Source: Anthoceros angustus (lineage: Eukaryota; Streptophyta; Anthocerotopsida; Anthocerotales; Anthocerotaceae). Taken from it: a DNA stretch of 64,000 nt. Both the position numbers and the translations under genes were made by a program. A model generated the notes under the pieces. That model searched no databases and was not told where the DNA came from. It worked only from the letters and a program-made list of their open reading frames with translations. Below, in pieces: positions 24,370 to 36,328 of this stretch. Positions within the stretch are counted from its first letter, which is position 1; each line of letters begins with the position of its first letter. The DNA lies in NCBI GenBank assembly GCA_010909165.1, contig MU008164.1:1302001-1366000 (forward strand). Reading direction: 5' to 3'.

Positions 24370-26070
24370 ATGGTCACAGCGTTGAATGTGGTTGTAGAAA
24401 ATGGGAAGGACTTTCAAAGTGGGGACTGTGTTTGTGGACCGAACCTTGTGGATGGGCAGACGGGTTTTGCACGAGCCGCTCCTGGTCATCTAACATGAAA
24501 GGAACAGCAGTCAACCGGGGCAGAATGCGAGAGGTGCATCAAAGCCACCCTTACAGGGAAGGAAGCCGGTGCAAGAGGATGTGTTAGCTGCCACATAGGT
24601 GGGGAACGATGTGGCGAGGAGGAATGGCTGACCCTAACAGGATGACCGTTGTTTGAGTCCCGCAGGCTTGTCGAATGTACGCACCTAGGTGCGGAGAAGG
24701 GAGGCAATCTGCGGTGTGAAAAGAGGCGGACGATGTGTTTGTGCCCGTTGTGGTGAATATGTATGCCAAGTGTGGGAGAATGGAGGCGCTTACGGAGTGG
24801 CGTTGTCGCGAAGAGAAATCGTGGGGAATTCTCGTGACACCTCGTGGTGGGATGAAAGGCAAAATCCGTGTGAGATAGATAGGGCAGCGGGCCATCCACC
24901 TATACCATTCGATGCGCAGTGGAGTGCACAAATGCCCATGTGTTTGTGGGAGGTGGGCGGGGAGTGTGCAAGGGCATCCGATATGAAATGTGGGTACTAG
25001 GGCATGCAGTTGTTGCTTGATGCCGGACTCGGTTTACATGCGACTTAAAGTGTGGTGAACATGTATGGAATGTGTGGCAGATTGGGGGACGGACAATCAG
25101 GGAATGACGGCCTACACCAGAAGAAAGTGGTGACATGAACTGCTTTCATAGCACCATAATCTGAGGAAGGTATGGGGCAGAATACCCTGGATCTGTCCAG
25201 TGCTATCCAACCTGGAGCCATGGGTGTCCCATGCATGACTGTTGACATGTGTGGCACTTGGTGGGTTGTGCGAGTGGACGCACCCTGCCTCTGGAGAAGG
25301 GGAGGCAGCTCCATCTGCAGACGAGGAAAAGAGAGCATGAAGACCATGTGTACGTGCCCAACAGTTTGGTGGATATGTATGCCAAGTGTGGCAGAATGGA
25401 GGACGGTCAGATACTGACGTTGTCGCCAGGAAACATGGTGGCAACAATTTTAGTGGTGGCCCCTCACTGTGGAGGAATGAAAAGCCAAAATGTGCTTGTA
25501 ACCAGGGGAGAGGACAATCAGGCCATACAGCTGTTACAACGGACGTGGAGGTCGAGTGCAAACCCACATGCCCATATGTTTGAGGAAGGTCTTCAGGCTG
25601 GTGGAAGGGAATGCGATATGAAATCTGGGCAGCAGGTGCTTGCTGCTTTGTTAGGTAGTGGCGTGGAACCAGATTCCCATGTGTCTACCTGTCTGGTGAA
25701 CATATATTGAAAGTGTGGCAGCTTGGCGGACTGGCAAAGAGTGAATGACAGCCAAGAGCAGAATAATGTGGTGACATGGACTGCTTTGATTGCAGCATAT
25801 TCTCAGGAAGGTAAGGGGTAGACAACCGTGCATCTGTCCAGTGCTATGCAAGATGAAGCCATGGCTATACCTAATTGCATGACAGTTGTGTGCCTCCTGC
25901 AGGCTTGCGCGAGTGTAGGCACCCGGGCTCTGGAGAAGGGGAGTCAGATCTACGTGCAGTTCAGGAAAAGAGGACATGATGGCGATGTGTTTGTGCCGAC
26001 CATTGTGGTGAATATGTATGCCAAGGGTGGCAGATTGGAGGGGCAGTCGATGAGTGTTTCATAGACTTAA
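24370..26070 (+). pseudogene. Decayed PLS-class PPR gene
   Basis: PPR motifs recur along the plus strand in shifting frames: VVNMYAKCGRME near 24750, a damaged VVNMYGMCGRLGD near 25055, LVDMYAKCGRMEDGQ near 25370, and VVTWTALIAAYSQEG near 25770. From 25875 to 26060 one frame reads VCLLQACASVGTRALEKG, then VVNMYAKGGRLEG. These are S, P and L motifs of the land-plant PLS family. Stops and frameshifts lie between almost all of them, and no E or DYW domain follows. It is a remnant of an organelle RNA-editing-type PPR gene, about 13 kb from the better-preserved PPR gene at 39256 and not a close copy of it. Confidence 0.75.
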
Positions 26071-27112
26071 GATGGGATGTGGTTACCTAGACTTGCATAA
26101 TAGGAGGAATTCGACCACCGTGTGCGTGGCATGTATCATGTATACCGTGATATGGAAGAATAAGGCATGGGTCTACCCAATTCGGTCACCCATCCCTCTT
26201 CCACTTTGTGGAGGTGGATCACGCTAGAGCGTGTTTGAACAGCGTGTACCCTAAACCCTACAAACAAGAATCCATTGTCCCTAGATAAGAAGACACGGAC
26301 ACGCCCGGCGTGTGCGGGGTTCGCAAATGATGGCCGTCTTGTCGGCCTCGGCCGTCATTGCCTTGCAAGCCATGGCCGGCGAAGGGTTTAGCAACAGTTA
26401 GTGCGCTGCTTGGCAGCAGGTTAGGGTTTGCGGGCATGGGATAGCATCGAAGAAAACTTAATGGCGGGAGGAAGTGTAGAAAACTTGAAAACATAGTTTC
26501 CGGTCCGGCTCTTTGTTTTCAAAGTTGGAAGGACAAAACATTTAAACCAAACTTAGGGTTTGGGGGTGAAAGTGTGTGTCCCTTTGGTGCTTGGCGCTCT
26601 TGGTTAGGCGCCAAAGCGGCCATGTGGGCATGTGCTCGAAAAAAGAAACCGTCTTTGGAATGTAGGGTATATTCCTCAACATCCCCACGCCTTGCATGGG
26701 TTTCGCGAAAAAAAAAATGTCCCATCCCCTCTGTCCCCTTTGGTATGCCATACAGGACTTCACAAGGTTGATTCATTTTGTTTAACATCCCAATGTATAG
26801 CTATATTTTTATACTATTTAATATACTATTTAATAAAGATATAGGTCGTAGAATAGGTATCCTAGGGTTTGGTATCTGTAAATAAATAAAACAATTCCGG
26901 ACAGTTGATATCGGGGCAGCAAATAAAGTTTCCGTTGCTCTTCTAAGATGGTATGTGAACTTGGTGAGATAATTCAAGGAAAGGGGATACATACATAGGG
27001 AAAAAACGCGGCAGGCTAAATAACCCGGGATCAGTCTTTCTCGAAAAAACAAACCCGGGATCAGTGACATGACGTGAACGTCCTGCGGCTCTAGACAGCA
27101 GGAGTGGGAAGC
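26071..27112. other. Intergenic, nothing recognised
   Basis: No coding frame of interest is present. A minus-strand frame at 26519-26788 has no recognisable motif. An AT-rich stretch at about 26795-26845 and an A run at 26708-26718 are the only features of note. The right end is the promoter and 5' region of the methyltransferase gene. Confidence 0.5.
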
Positions 27113-28669
27113 ATGGGAAAGGGCAAAAAGCAGCAGCGCCAGAGGCAACAGTCGCGATGCCATGATGATCTGCCATCGTCGGCCTTCGATGCAGCAGGAG
27201 CAGGAGTAGGAGTAGGAGCAGAACTACCTCATGCGGAGCACGGGCAGGATTCAGACCAGGACTATGGAGCTTTGGCCAGCGGGATCGACAGGCACGCCTT
27301 GTACCAGCGGTCTGTGCAGGTGTGTTTCCTGGTCATTACCCCATCTTCGGCTTTTTATTCAACAAGAATAACACTGAGATTGTACATTGCAGTCTCCCAA
27401 GGGGGACATCAGCTACTTGCAGAAGTTTTTCTTGACCTACATCGGCGGAAGGACTCCAATCCATCTTTGGGAAGACTTCTGCGGAACTGCTTTCATATGG
27501 TGTGGCTTTGGTGTTTGCGGTTGTGTTGAGCTGCGTCTTTCCTGGCTTGGGGCTTGTGAGTCATGGCAGGATTAGGACCTCGTTTGAAACGTGATTGCCA
27601 GTGCAGAATGGGTGCGAGGAGATGCACGGCGCACGGCATTGGGCCTGGATCTGGACAATGATGCACTCTCCTGGGGCTTAAAACATAATGTAGGGAGGCT
27701 TGGAGCTGATGCAGAGAGCAGAGTCCATCTCTTCCTCGGAAACGTTCTTCATCCTGTGTCCATGGACCAGATTGTAAGATCCTCCCATGGCTCATGCGGG
27801 AATGTGCTGCCGAGGTCCGACTGCAAAGCCTCTGGAGAGTGCGATGACTCAAAGAGTGCAGGCATTGAGGAAAAGGTGGATTCCGATGTGCCACACATTC
27901 TGGTCAATGGGGCGGACATCATCTGTGCATTCAACTACAGCTGCTGTTGCCTGCATAAGCGGTCTGATTTGGTGGCTTACTTTAGGCGAGCTCGGCAGCA
28001 CTTGAGCAGCAAGGGTGGAATCTTTGCAATGGACCTATATGGAGGTGCTTCCTCTGAATGTGCTCTAAAGCTTCGCCGCCGCTTTGAAGATTTCACGGTA
28101 TGCGTTGATAGTTTAGACACCTTGGTTTATGTAGCATTTCCAAGTTTTGCTTATTTTCTTGTGAGGGCAAGGCCTGGCTCTTCTGACCTTGCCTTCTTGC
28201 CCTTCGCTGTTTTCCAGTACACGTGGGAGCAAGAAGTATTTGATGTTCTCACACGTACAACTCGCATCAGTTTGCATTTTCAGTTGAAAAAGCAGGGTGT
28301 GTTGCGACATGCGTTCAGTTACAGTTGGCGACTGTAAGTGCCCACGGTTTTCATTTACGCTTTCATAATGTTTACCATGCAGTACGCAGTGCAGTCGCCC
28401 ATTATCCCCAGTTCGTTGTTCACGCCTGAAGAAGACTTTGTTGTTCTGTGTATAGTTGGACTCTTCCTGAAGTGCGAGATTGCCTTGATGAGGCAGGGTT
28501 TGATGCAACTTATGTGTGGGTCAGGGAGATGTCAGATTTGCAGGGAAGAGATCCTGGAGAAGACTTAGAAGATGACGATGGTCAGTATCAGGAAGCTGCC
28601 ACTTTTGAGCAAAGTGATGCATGGAATGCATATGTTGTTGCAATCTCAAAGCCACGACAATCTATCTGA
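27113..28669 (+). CDS. Class I SAM-dependent methyltransferase, five exons
   Basis: The spliced product has about 379 residues, from exons 27113-27319, 27393-27499, 27602-28097, 28218-28333 and 28456-28669. All junctions are GT-AG and the frame stays open. After a Gln-rich, low-complexity N-terminus, the residues PKGDISYLQKFF, EDFCGTAF and ALGLDLD form the Rossmann SAM-binding region. ICAFNYSCCCLHKR, FAMDLYGG, ISLHFQLKKQ and HAFSYSWRLWTLPE follow, and QSDAWNAYVVAISKP is at the end. This matches a conserved but poorly characterised plant methyltransferase family; I do not know its substrate. The start is the first ATG in frame. The introns are 73-122 bp. The gene converges on the tetraspanin gene, with about 270 bp between the stop codons. 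Confidence 0.85.
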
Positions 28670-28940
28670 GAATTTTTAACATGATATGTAGATGCTCTTA
28701 AGTGCGAAACAAAATGCTTTCACTGGTTATGCAGAGCACTCCTTTATTAAGAAGTACAGCAGGTGCGATACATATTGAACAGATGTTACAGGTCACATCC
28801 ATGGGTCGCTCAAGGGGTCACTAATACCAACGTGACAGCCCCAGGCGTGTAGCCCAAACTGTAGAACGCACAGAAGCGCATGGAAAACAGGTATTTTCCT
28901 TGAAAAGATCGATGTTGAGAAAGATCCTTTTTCGTGCGCA

Positions 28941-30658
28941 CTATACTTTGGAATACGCATATGCTGCATTTCTACGCGCACAGCAACCGATGGAATACAG
29001 CAGTCCCTGCAGCGTGAAATACATTTGAGTCAGAGCCCGAGCCAGGGTCCGAACAAGACATGGTAAAGAGACAGATTGACATCGCACTGCAGACATTGAA
29101 GACAGCACTTACAAGTACAACAAAGACAATGATGTTAAAGATCGCAATGAATCGCCATCTCTGTCTCAGGTATTGTGCAACACCAGCTCTGCACCCAGAA
29201 AATTGTAGAAATTTATTAGTCTTTGGAGAAAGCAGATGATAACTCTCCGACATAAGGTAGTGAAAGTGCGAGGCTTACTTGCAGGAGCTACAATCGAAGC
29301 ACTCTACGGTGGGATCGTTACTATACAACGTGCAGTCCGGTTGAGTGCTGTTGGACTTTTGGCTAAGGTCGAAGTAGGTCGCGTTCACTATTGGATATCC
29401 ACACCTGAAGCACATTCGAACCACACGGTCAGTAAGGCCCCTGCTCACGGAAGTCACATGGCTTCCGGACAATCGCTAGGAAACATACTCTGTTGGGGGT
29501 CTGCAGCAACCCGATTGTATGGAGTTCAGTGGTCCTTGCTGGTAAAGCTTCACAGTCTGACAAAGCACAACCTTGTCATCCATCAAACAACGTGGGCCAC
29601 CAAATTTTGACCTCAAAAGAACGTGAGGGGGTCCAACTTACAGGGTAGGTTGTGGCCAAATCTTTACAGTACTTAGCCTCCACCAAGCAACTCTTCAGGT
29701 TCTTCCAGTGATCGGTATCGTTGAGCTACAAGGACAAAAAGTTATGATAGGCCTTCAATTATGATTATGCAATCGTACAGCAGGGTTGCCCCACGATTGG
29801 GTCCGCGATGCTCACCCTCTTGATTAGCCACCGGTTGTAATCACCAAGCTTGTACTCTTTAAACCTGGACCCATGAAATGGAACGTAGGTGAGCTGGACT
29901 GAATTGCAAGAAGGTGGAAATGCGATCCTGCATTCAGTTGACGGGAGAACGCAAACTTACCCTTGACCACTCACGACATGACCTGCGCCAGTGTTCGTCA
30001 CAATAAATCTGGAAATAGAAACCAGACGTTCAAAAATTCGATGGCAAGGGAGTCGAAAATAAACACGTCACGGACGTAGGTCTCAAAAGTGGGGAAGGCA
30101 ACAGAGACGGGAGCTTACGCAAACACTGTGAAGGCGCCGAGGAAGACGAGCAGAATAAACATGACAGTCAGATACTGCGAGAACTACTGTCAAGGGTGAC
30201 AACTGAAGAGGAAGAATACTACTGTACTGTAATTCAGGTAAAACACAGGGATGGATACAATCCACAGAAGGAAAGAGATGTCTCTCCAGGCTCCGATGAA
30301 GCCGACCAATGATCTGCCAACCAGGTCGTCATAAGAAATATGTGCAGTCATCATGCTCGCTGTTCCATCATGCAGGAAGGCATGTACAGATACTTACAAC
30401 ACAAAAGTGAAAACTCCGAGGACTAGGACGGGTTGCATCAAGAACTTGGCGCAATCTTGATGTCTGGTAGACAAATATATTCCTAAAGCCAGAAGGCCAA
30501 GAGAGAAAATCTGCCAAGACAAGCGGCCACACTATGAACGTCCATCGGAAGAACTCCAACTGACTTACAAGCCGAGCTGGTTGGTGGTAAGGGACTGTCA
30601 TTACCATGGTTAGAAAATTGATCCACTTGATGACGAAGGAGCTCATACCAGCCGCCAT
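28941..30658 (-). CDS. Plant tetraspanin, eleven exons
   Basis: The model has eleven short exons on the minus strand: 30658-30605, 30510-30398, 30313-30259, 30174-30119, 30008-29961, 29864-29816, 29725-29642, 29556-29489, 29404-29279, 29188-29113 and 29006-28941. Together they give 264 residues with every frame in phase. The protein begins MAAGMSSFVIKWINFLTM. TM1, TM2 and TM3 follow (IFSLGLLALGIYLS, VLVLGVFTFV, YLTVMFILLVFLGAFTVFAF). The large outer loop has the plant tetraspanin cysteine signature GCCRPPTECGY and later CFDCSSCKAG. TM4 then ends in YSIGCCARRN. Tetraspanins organise plasma-membrane microdomains; the Arabidopsis member TORNADO2 patterns leaves and roots. I cannot place this one in a subfamily. 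The number of introns is high for a plant tetraspanin. All introns are 84-110 bp. Confidence 0.9.
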
Positions 30659-32314
30659 GGCTGAAGGCCTTTACCGCTTCAAATGGGCCCTGGAACCAGC
30701 GAATAACGCGGCAGGAATTAGGCTACCAGTACCCAATGAAAAAACGGTTACAAGAAGAGAACAACACAAATCTGCCTCCTGAAGCGGCATGCACGACTCG
30801 GACTCTCCACTGAGCATGTGACAAAATCTTTGAGACACGGAGCTCATACTGTCCTAAACGAGTATCACAGCTGCGCACGCTGGTAGCATCCCTTTCTGAG
30901 AAGAAGGGCTCCAGACAGCACCATAGCAGAGGGGAACGAGCAGAGCATGCCAAAAGTCAACCGTATCATCCAGGAAACCGACAGGAAAGGCAGGAACAGT
31001 GAGGAGCAAATCCCACAGGCATACATCCCCGCTGCTCTTGCCGTATGCACCATATGATTCGCCTCAACATCATTTCTGCGTCCTCCCGGAAGATGATGAA
31101 AAAAAAAGCGCGGAAAGCCGCTAAAACTACAGCATACCATCCATGCACGAGCCAGAACGCTGTCGGCACACAAATAACACCAAAACCTGTCGAACAGGAG
31201 ATCGATTCTACCTCTCCTGACCAGTTCAAACCCGTTCCTTCCACAATCGGGTGCAGGCAGACGCTTCCACGGCATCAACCGGAGCACAAACAGCACCAAC
31301 TCTTCCGGAATTCGAACAGAATCCACAACTCTGCTCATGAACCGTCCGCAAAAGATGAGATTCCTTCACTCCATTCTCCAACAATCCGCCTTAACCAGCA
31401 ACAGCACGAAGAAGGAAGCCGCTCCCGCAGAATGCAACCCTTGCAATACCTCGAATGGAATGCATTCACTCACAGCCCCCTCACACGCAGAGGCACAGGC
31501 AGCAAAGAAGCCAGTGAAACCGGCCACGAGCACACTCCGGCGGCAGCAGCAGGCCGCGCAATCCCGATTCCCGGGCCGGTGCATGCCAGCCCGCCAGGAC
31601 CAGGCCCCGCCAACCGGCCCCGCCCGCCGACATGCACGCTCAATTCAAACGCCATCCCGGAATCAAGCCGTTGGAGCCCGGCGGTCCCCGGTGGCCCGGT
31701 GGCCCGGTGGCGGCAGTTAAGGCCGCAAACGGTCGGCTCGGTTGTGTCAGCGGACGTTACGTAAGGCGTTAATTCTTAACTCCGGTTTAGCAGGCTGACA
31801 AAGAGACGTTCACCCCAATAGCGACTCACGGCGCGAGTTCGCCCGACACCGCCATTAAGATAATCACGTTTCGAAATTCGGGCCCGGAAGAACGTTTGGC
31901 CTTCGTACTCCAGAGCTCACATATATGTTCTTCTCTGGAGCCAGGAAGCCTCAACATTCCGGCTTGTTTTACCCGCCTGGAGCAAAATTGCCTGGTGGGC
32001 TGCATTGCGCGCTCTTCCACCCTTCCGCCTCCCGATTCTTCTCTGCGAGCTCCATCCATTGAGCTCGCAATTTTGCTGGGTTGTTGTGGGATTCAGCTTC
32101 GAGAAAGCGGATTTCAGCTCGGAGGACTGACTGATTTCAGCTCGGACTTCGCTTCCAAGGCACTGGTGTGCATCAATTGAGCTCGGCATTGCTGTCGCCT
32201 GCTTCTACCAGCTTGTTGCTTTGTTTGCATTTGGATATCCTCGTTGCTGACGGAAAGGCTGAGCTTGGTCTGTGGGTGTTTTTGATTTCCGGCAGAGGCA
32301 CAAAAGGAAGAACG
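30659..32314. promoter_or_regulatory. Shared divergent promoter region
   Basis: The tetraspanin gene leaves to the left and the MCTP gene to the right, so this 1.65-kb stretch must hold both promoters and 5' leaders. A plus-strand frame (31045-31764) is open for 239 codons but is basic, Pro-rich and shows no domain. A minus-strand frame (31338-30865) lies where the tetraspanin leader would be. I treat both as chance. I can name no specific promoter element. Confidence 0.45.
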
Positions 32315-35230
32315 ATGGCGGGGCCGGGGCCGAAAAAGAAGCTTCATGTGGAGGTGGTGAATGCGCGGGCTTTGATGCCCAAGGACGGGCAGGGATCGGC
32401 CAATCCTTACGTGACGCTGGACTACGAGAAGCAGCGGATTCGGACCAAGGTGAAGGACAAGGATCTGAACCCGACATGGAACGAGAAGTTCGAGTTCATG
32501 CTGGCGGACGGGGGAGGGGATGGGGTGCTGGAGGTGAATGTCTACAACGACAGGAAGATGGGCCGGCCGAGCGGGTTCCTTGGGAGAGTGCGAATTCCGC
32601 TCACAGACCTGGCTGTGAAGGGGAAGGAAGCAGTGAAGTACTTCAAGCTGGAGAAGCGGAGCCTCTTCTCCCACATCAGAGGCGAGATCGGGCTGAAGAT
32701 CTACACGGAAGACATCCCTCCTCCCAAGCCAGCAGCCCCGGCAGCGGGTGGAGCAGCCGCAGCTCCAGCAGCAGCTGCTGCTCCCGCTGCGGGAGCTGCC
32801 GCAGCAGCTCCCGCAGCTGCGGCAGCTGCCCCCGCAGCTGGCGGTGACAAGAAGGATGACGGAGCGAAGAAGGATCCCGAGCCCCCGAAACCGAAGCCGG
32901 AGCCGAAGATCGCAGCTTCTGTCGATCCCAAGGAGTATAACCTCAAGATGTCTGATGCCAGGCTGGGAGGAGCGGGAGAAATGCGGCAGACCCTGGCCTA
33001 CGATCTAGTGGAGGAGATGCCGTATTTGTTTGTGAAGCTGGTGAAGGCTCGGGGTCTGGCTGCCCACAAGGATGTGAAGGATGGGAATGCCACCACCAGC
33101 GATCCCTATGCAAAGATCAGTGTTGGGTCTCTGTCTGCGAAGAGCAAGACGGTGGCCAAGAGCCTGGGCCCGGAATGGAACCAGGTGTTCGCATTCTCGA
33201 AGGGGAACCTCCATGGTGGGACTCTCCAGATCGAGCTCTTCGATGAGCCGGAGAAGCCAGAGAAGGACAAGCCTGCCAAGGACCCTGAATTCCTCGGAGT
33301 GGTGATGATGGATGTTGGGGAAGTGCCTGTGAGGAAGCCTCCGGAAAGTCCCCTGGCCCCGCAGTGGTACAAGCTGGTTGGCCCGGAGAATCGTGTGAAG
33401 GGAGATGTGATGTTGGCTGTCTGGATGGGGACTCAGGCGGATGAGGCATTCCAGGATGCATGGCAGTCGGATACCGGGGGGAATCCCAACTTCAGATCGA
33501 AGGTTTACATGTCGCCTAAGTTGTGGTACTTGAGGGTGAAGATCATTGAAGCCCAGGATTTGCTCCCGGCGGAGAAGGGGAGGGTCCCGGAGCCGAGCGT
33601 CAAGACCCATTTGGGGTCTCAGACCTACAACACCAAGCCCTCCAAGAACCGGAGCACGAGTCCGTTGTGGGACGAGGATTTGATGTTTGTTGCTGCGGAG
33701 CCGTTTGAGGACGTGTTGCATTTGATGGTGGAGGATGCGGTGGGGCCGAAGAAGGAGCTGCTGGGACAGGTTAAGATACCGTTGAATACGATTGAGAGGA
33801 GGATTGATGGGAGGCAGGTTGGGTCGAGGTGGTATGTGCTGGACAAGGATGACAAGGGGCAGTATCGGGGGAGGATTCACCTTCGGTTGTGCTTTGATGG
33901 TGGGTACCATGTGATGGAGGAGAGCACCACCCACAGCAGCTGCATGAGGCCTGCTGCGAAGCAGCTGTGGAAGCCGAGTGTGGGGATGCTGGAGCTGGGA
34001 ATTCTGGGAGCTACGGGGTTGCTTCCGATGAAGACCAATGCGGTGAACAATAGGGCCAGCACTGACTCCTACTGTGTTGCAAAGTATGGGCAGAAGTGGA
34101 TCAGGACCAGAACCATCACTGAAACATTCAATCCGAGGTGGAATGAGCAGTACACTTGGGATGTGTATGATCCATGCACTGTGCTGACGGTCTGCGTGTT
34201 TGATAATCGGCATCTGGTTGCTTCTGACAAGCCGGATGCTGTGAAGGATGCTTACATTGGGAAGGTGAGGATCCGGTTGTCTACTCTGGAGAATGACAGA
34301 GTGTATACCAATCTGTATCCCCTGCTGATGCTGACCCAGTCCGGTGTGAAGAAGCATGGGGAGCTGGAGCTGGCTGTGAGGTTCTCGGTGACCTCTACTG
34401 TGAATGTGATGCAGATCTATCTCCAGCCTCCTCTGCCTCAGATGCACTACTACCACCCTCTGGACCAGACCCAGCTGGAGTTTTTGAGGAGCTCGGCCAT
34501 GAAGATTGTGCAGGGGAGGCTGGCCAGGGCGGAGCCTCCTCTGCGGGGAGAGGTTGTGTCGTATGTGCTGGATGCGGACAGCACCATCTGGAGCATGAGG
34601 AGGAGCAAGGCGAATTTTCACAGGATCCTGTCTGTGCTGTCTAGCGCCATCGGGGTGTACAAGTGGTTCCAGGACATCTGCAAGTGGGAGAGCCGGGTGA
34701 CGACGGTGCTGGTGCACGTGCTGTTTCTGATCCTGGTGTGGTACCCGGAGCTCATCCTGCCCACGGCCTTTCTGTATCTGTTTCTGATGGGCGCCTGGAA
34801 CTACCGGTTCCGGCCGCAGGCCCCGCCCTTCATGGACGCCAAGCTCTCGCAGGGGGAGCAGATCGGGGACCCCGACGAGCTGGAAGAGGAGTTCGAGGTG
34901 CTGCCCAACCAAAAGACGCAGGAGATTCTGAAGCAGCGCTACGACCGGCTGCGGAACGTAAGCAGCAAGATCCAGAACGGGCTTGGGGAGCTGGCTTCGC
35001 AGGGGGAGAGGTTCGAGGCTCTGCTCAGCTGGAGGGACCCAAGGGCTACTCTGGTGTTCGTGCTTTTCTGTCTTGTGGCTGCCGTGGTGCTCTATGTCAC
35101 TCCCTTCCGGGTGGTGGCTGTGCTGCTGGGCATCTACGTCATGCGGCCTCCCAGCTTCAGAGATCCCCTTCCTCCCCTTCCTCTCAACTTCTTCCGCAGG
35201 CTGCCATCCAAGGCAGACAGAATTCTCTAG
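32315..35230 (+). CDS. MCTP, QUIRKY-class, four C2 domains
   Basis: This single-exon gene encodes 971 residues. The start is the first ATG in frame, reading MAGPGPKKKLHVEVVNARAL. There are four C2 domains: about 8-125 (DGQGSANPYVTLDYEKQR, NPTWNEKFEF), 225-350 (TTSDPYAKISVG, GPEWNQVFAF), 400-530 and 575-705 (NPRWNEQYTWDVYD). The first two are separated by an Ala/Pro-rich, then Lys-rich, linker at about 129-200. The C-terminal PRT_C region follows, with two hydrophobic hairpins near 850 and 930. Plant MCTPs are ER-anchored proteins that tether the ER to the plasma membrane at plasmodesmata. The extra N-terminal C2 and long linker match the QUIRKY group, which acts in cell-to-cell signalling. 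Plant MCTP genes are usually intronless, as here. Confidence 0.93.
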   Translation: MAGPGPKKKLHVEVVNARALMPKDGQGSANPYVTLDYEKQRIRTKVKDKDLNPTWNEKFEFMLADGGGDGVLEVNVYNDRKMGRPSGFLGRVRIPLTDLAVKGKEAVKYFKLEKRSLFSHIRGEIGLKIYTEDIPPPKPAAPAAGGAAAAPAAAAAPAAGAAAAAPAAAAAAPAAGGDKKDDGAKKDPEPPKPKPEPKIAASVDPKEYNLKMSDARLGGAGEMRQTLAYDLVEEMPYLFVKLVKARGLAAHKDVKDGNATTSDPYAKISVGSLSAKSKTVAKSLGPEWNQVFAFSKGNLHGGTLQIELFDEPEKPEKDKPAKDPEFLGVVMMDVGEVPVRKPPESPLAPQWYKLVGPENRVKGDVMLAVWMGTQADEAFQDAWQSDTGGNPNFRSKVYMSPKLWYLRVKIIEAQDLLPAEKGRVPEPSVKTHLGSQTYNTKPSKNRSTSPLWDEDLMFVAAEPFEDVLHLMVEDAVGPKKELLGQVKIPLNTIERRIDGRQVGSRWYVLDKDDKGQYRGRIHLRLCFDGGYHVMEESTTHSSCMRPAAKQLWKPSVGMLELGILGATGLLPMKTNAVNNRASTDSYCVAKYGQKWIRTRTITETFNPRWNEQYTWDVYDPCTVLTVCVFDNRHLVASDKPDAVKDAYIGKVRIRLSTLENDRVYTNLYPLLMLTQSGVKKHGELELAVRFSVTSTVNVMQIYLQPPLPQMHYYHPLDQTQLEFLRSSAMKIVQGRLARAEPPLRGEVVSYVLDADSTIWSMRRSKANFHRILSVLSSAIGVYKWFQDICKWESRVTTVLVHVLFLILVWYPELILPTAFLYLFLMGAWNYRFRPQAPPFMDAKLSQGEQIGDPDELEEEFEVLPNQKTQEILKQRYDRLRNVSSKIQNGLGELASQGERFEALLSWRDPRATLVFVLFCLVAAVVLYVTPFRVVAVLLGIYVMRPPSFRDPLPPLPLNFFRRLPSKADRIL

Positions 35231-36328
35231 AGGGTTCTGCCTTTCCTCTTCCAGCCTGCCTTCCTTCCTGGCCTGCGGACACTTCTGCAAACTTCCTTCT
35301 TCCCTTTCTGTGCAAGCTTCTTTTTTGGCTCCACTGATGTACATTGCTGTAAATTCTCCTTCGGTGCTACATCCTGTGGCAGGGAATAGGACTAGGACTA
35401 CGACTAGGACTCTAGGCCGCACCTCAGATTTTTTAGCTTACCTTTTTGGCATAGGAAGGGAAGGAGCTTAGCTAGCTAGCCAAGATAGGTTGCCTCTCTT
35501 CTCTGCCGTGTGCGGAGGACACATTTTTGTATCGGGCATGTTAGTTAGAAATTTAACAACAACGGTTTCCTTCTGTAGCCATGTGTCTCGTTGCACTATG
35601 TCACTTCCTTGTAGAAGAAGCAAGCAAGAAGTTGGCTGATCGCGTGCTTCTTGCAGGGAGGACAGTCAACTGCCAAAAATTGCGAGATTTGGTGTATAGA
35701 GAGCAGCTTGCCTGAGGGAGGTGGTGGGTGCTATGCTCCTCGTGGATGGTATGTTGTGTTACAAGCTAGGTGACAGCCTCCTCAGCTCCCACAGGAGTGC
35801 TGACAGGTGTGAGTGAATTGGGGAGGCCGTAAAATGTCTTGGCGGAGCAATCTGAAAGCATGGGAAAGCACCCAAATGAGCAAAATGTGCTGTGAAGATT
35901 TACGACCGGAGACTATGTAGAGTGCATGCACCTCTCTCTAGCATGTCGGATGTGGTAAATCCGAGCACAGACTGAGATCTGGAACCTCGATTGACCTACA
36001 CATGCCTCTCATCCGGTTATATCGGCTCTTGAGGTCACTGATTTCCTAAATCAGTCGTCTTGATCTCAATGCTTCTCACCTGTGCTCGCGTTCACTGTGA
36101 TTGCAGCTCCCCGTCGATAAGATCCGGAATGTCCGGTGTGAGTTTTGTGTGCCAACGACCCTGCTGTATGTACTGATTGGGGAAGGTGCTGCTGCAGGCA
36201 TTTAGCGTGGAAGCAGTCCAATGCGAACGCACTGGGTTGTGGGCAGCACACAGGCTGGAGCAGTGAGGGAATAATCGGTGTACAGTAGGCTTTGCCTTGG
36301 AGTGGGAAGGTGGGCTAGGGCTCTGGCT
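35231..36328. other. MCTP 3' region and SPHK 5' region
   Basis: No gene is supported. The left part should hold the MCTP 3' untranslated region. A short ACTAGGACTACGACTAGGAC run is seen near 35391. The right part precedes the sphingosine kinase start. Confidence 0.45.

Noticed and set aside
31045-31764. 239-codon plus-strand frame between the tetraspanin and MCTP genes
   Set aside because: It is basic and Pro-rich, has no domain, and lies where both genes need promoters and leaders.
33005-35422. 805-codon minus-strand frame over the MCTP gene
   Set aside because: It is the shadow of a highly codon-biased sense gene. The plus frame has four C2 domains and a clear C-terminal region.
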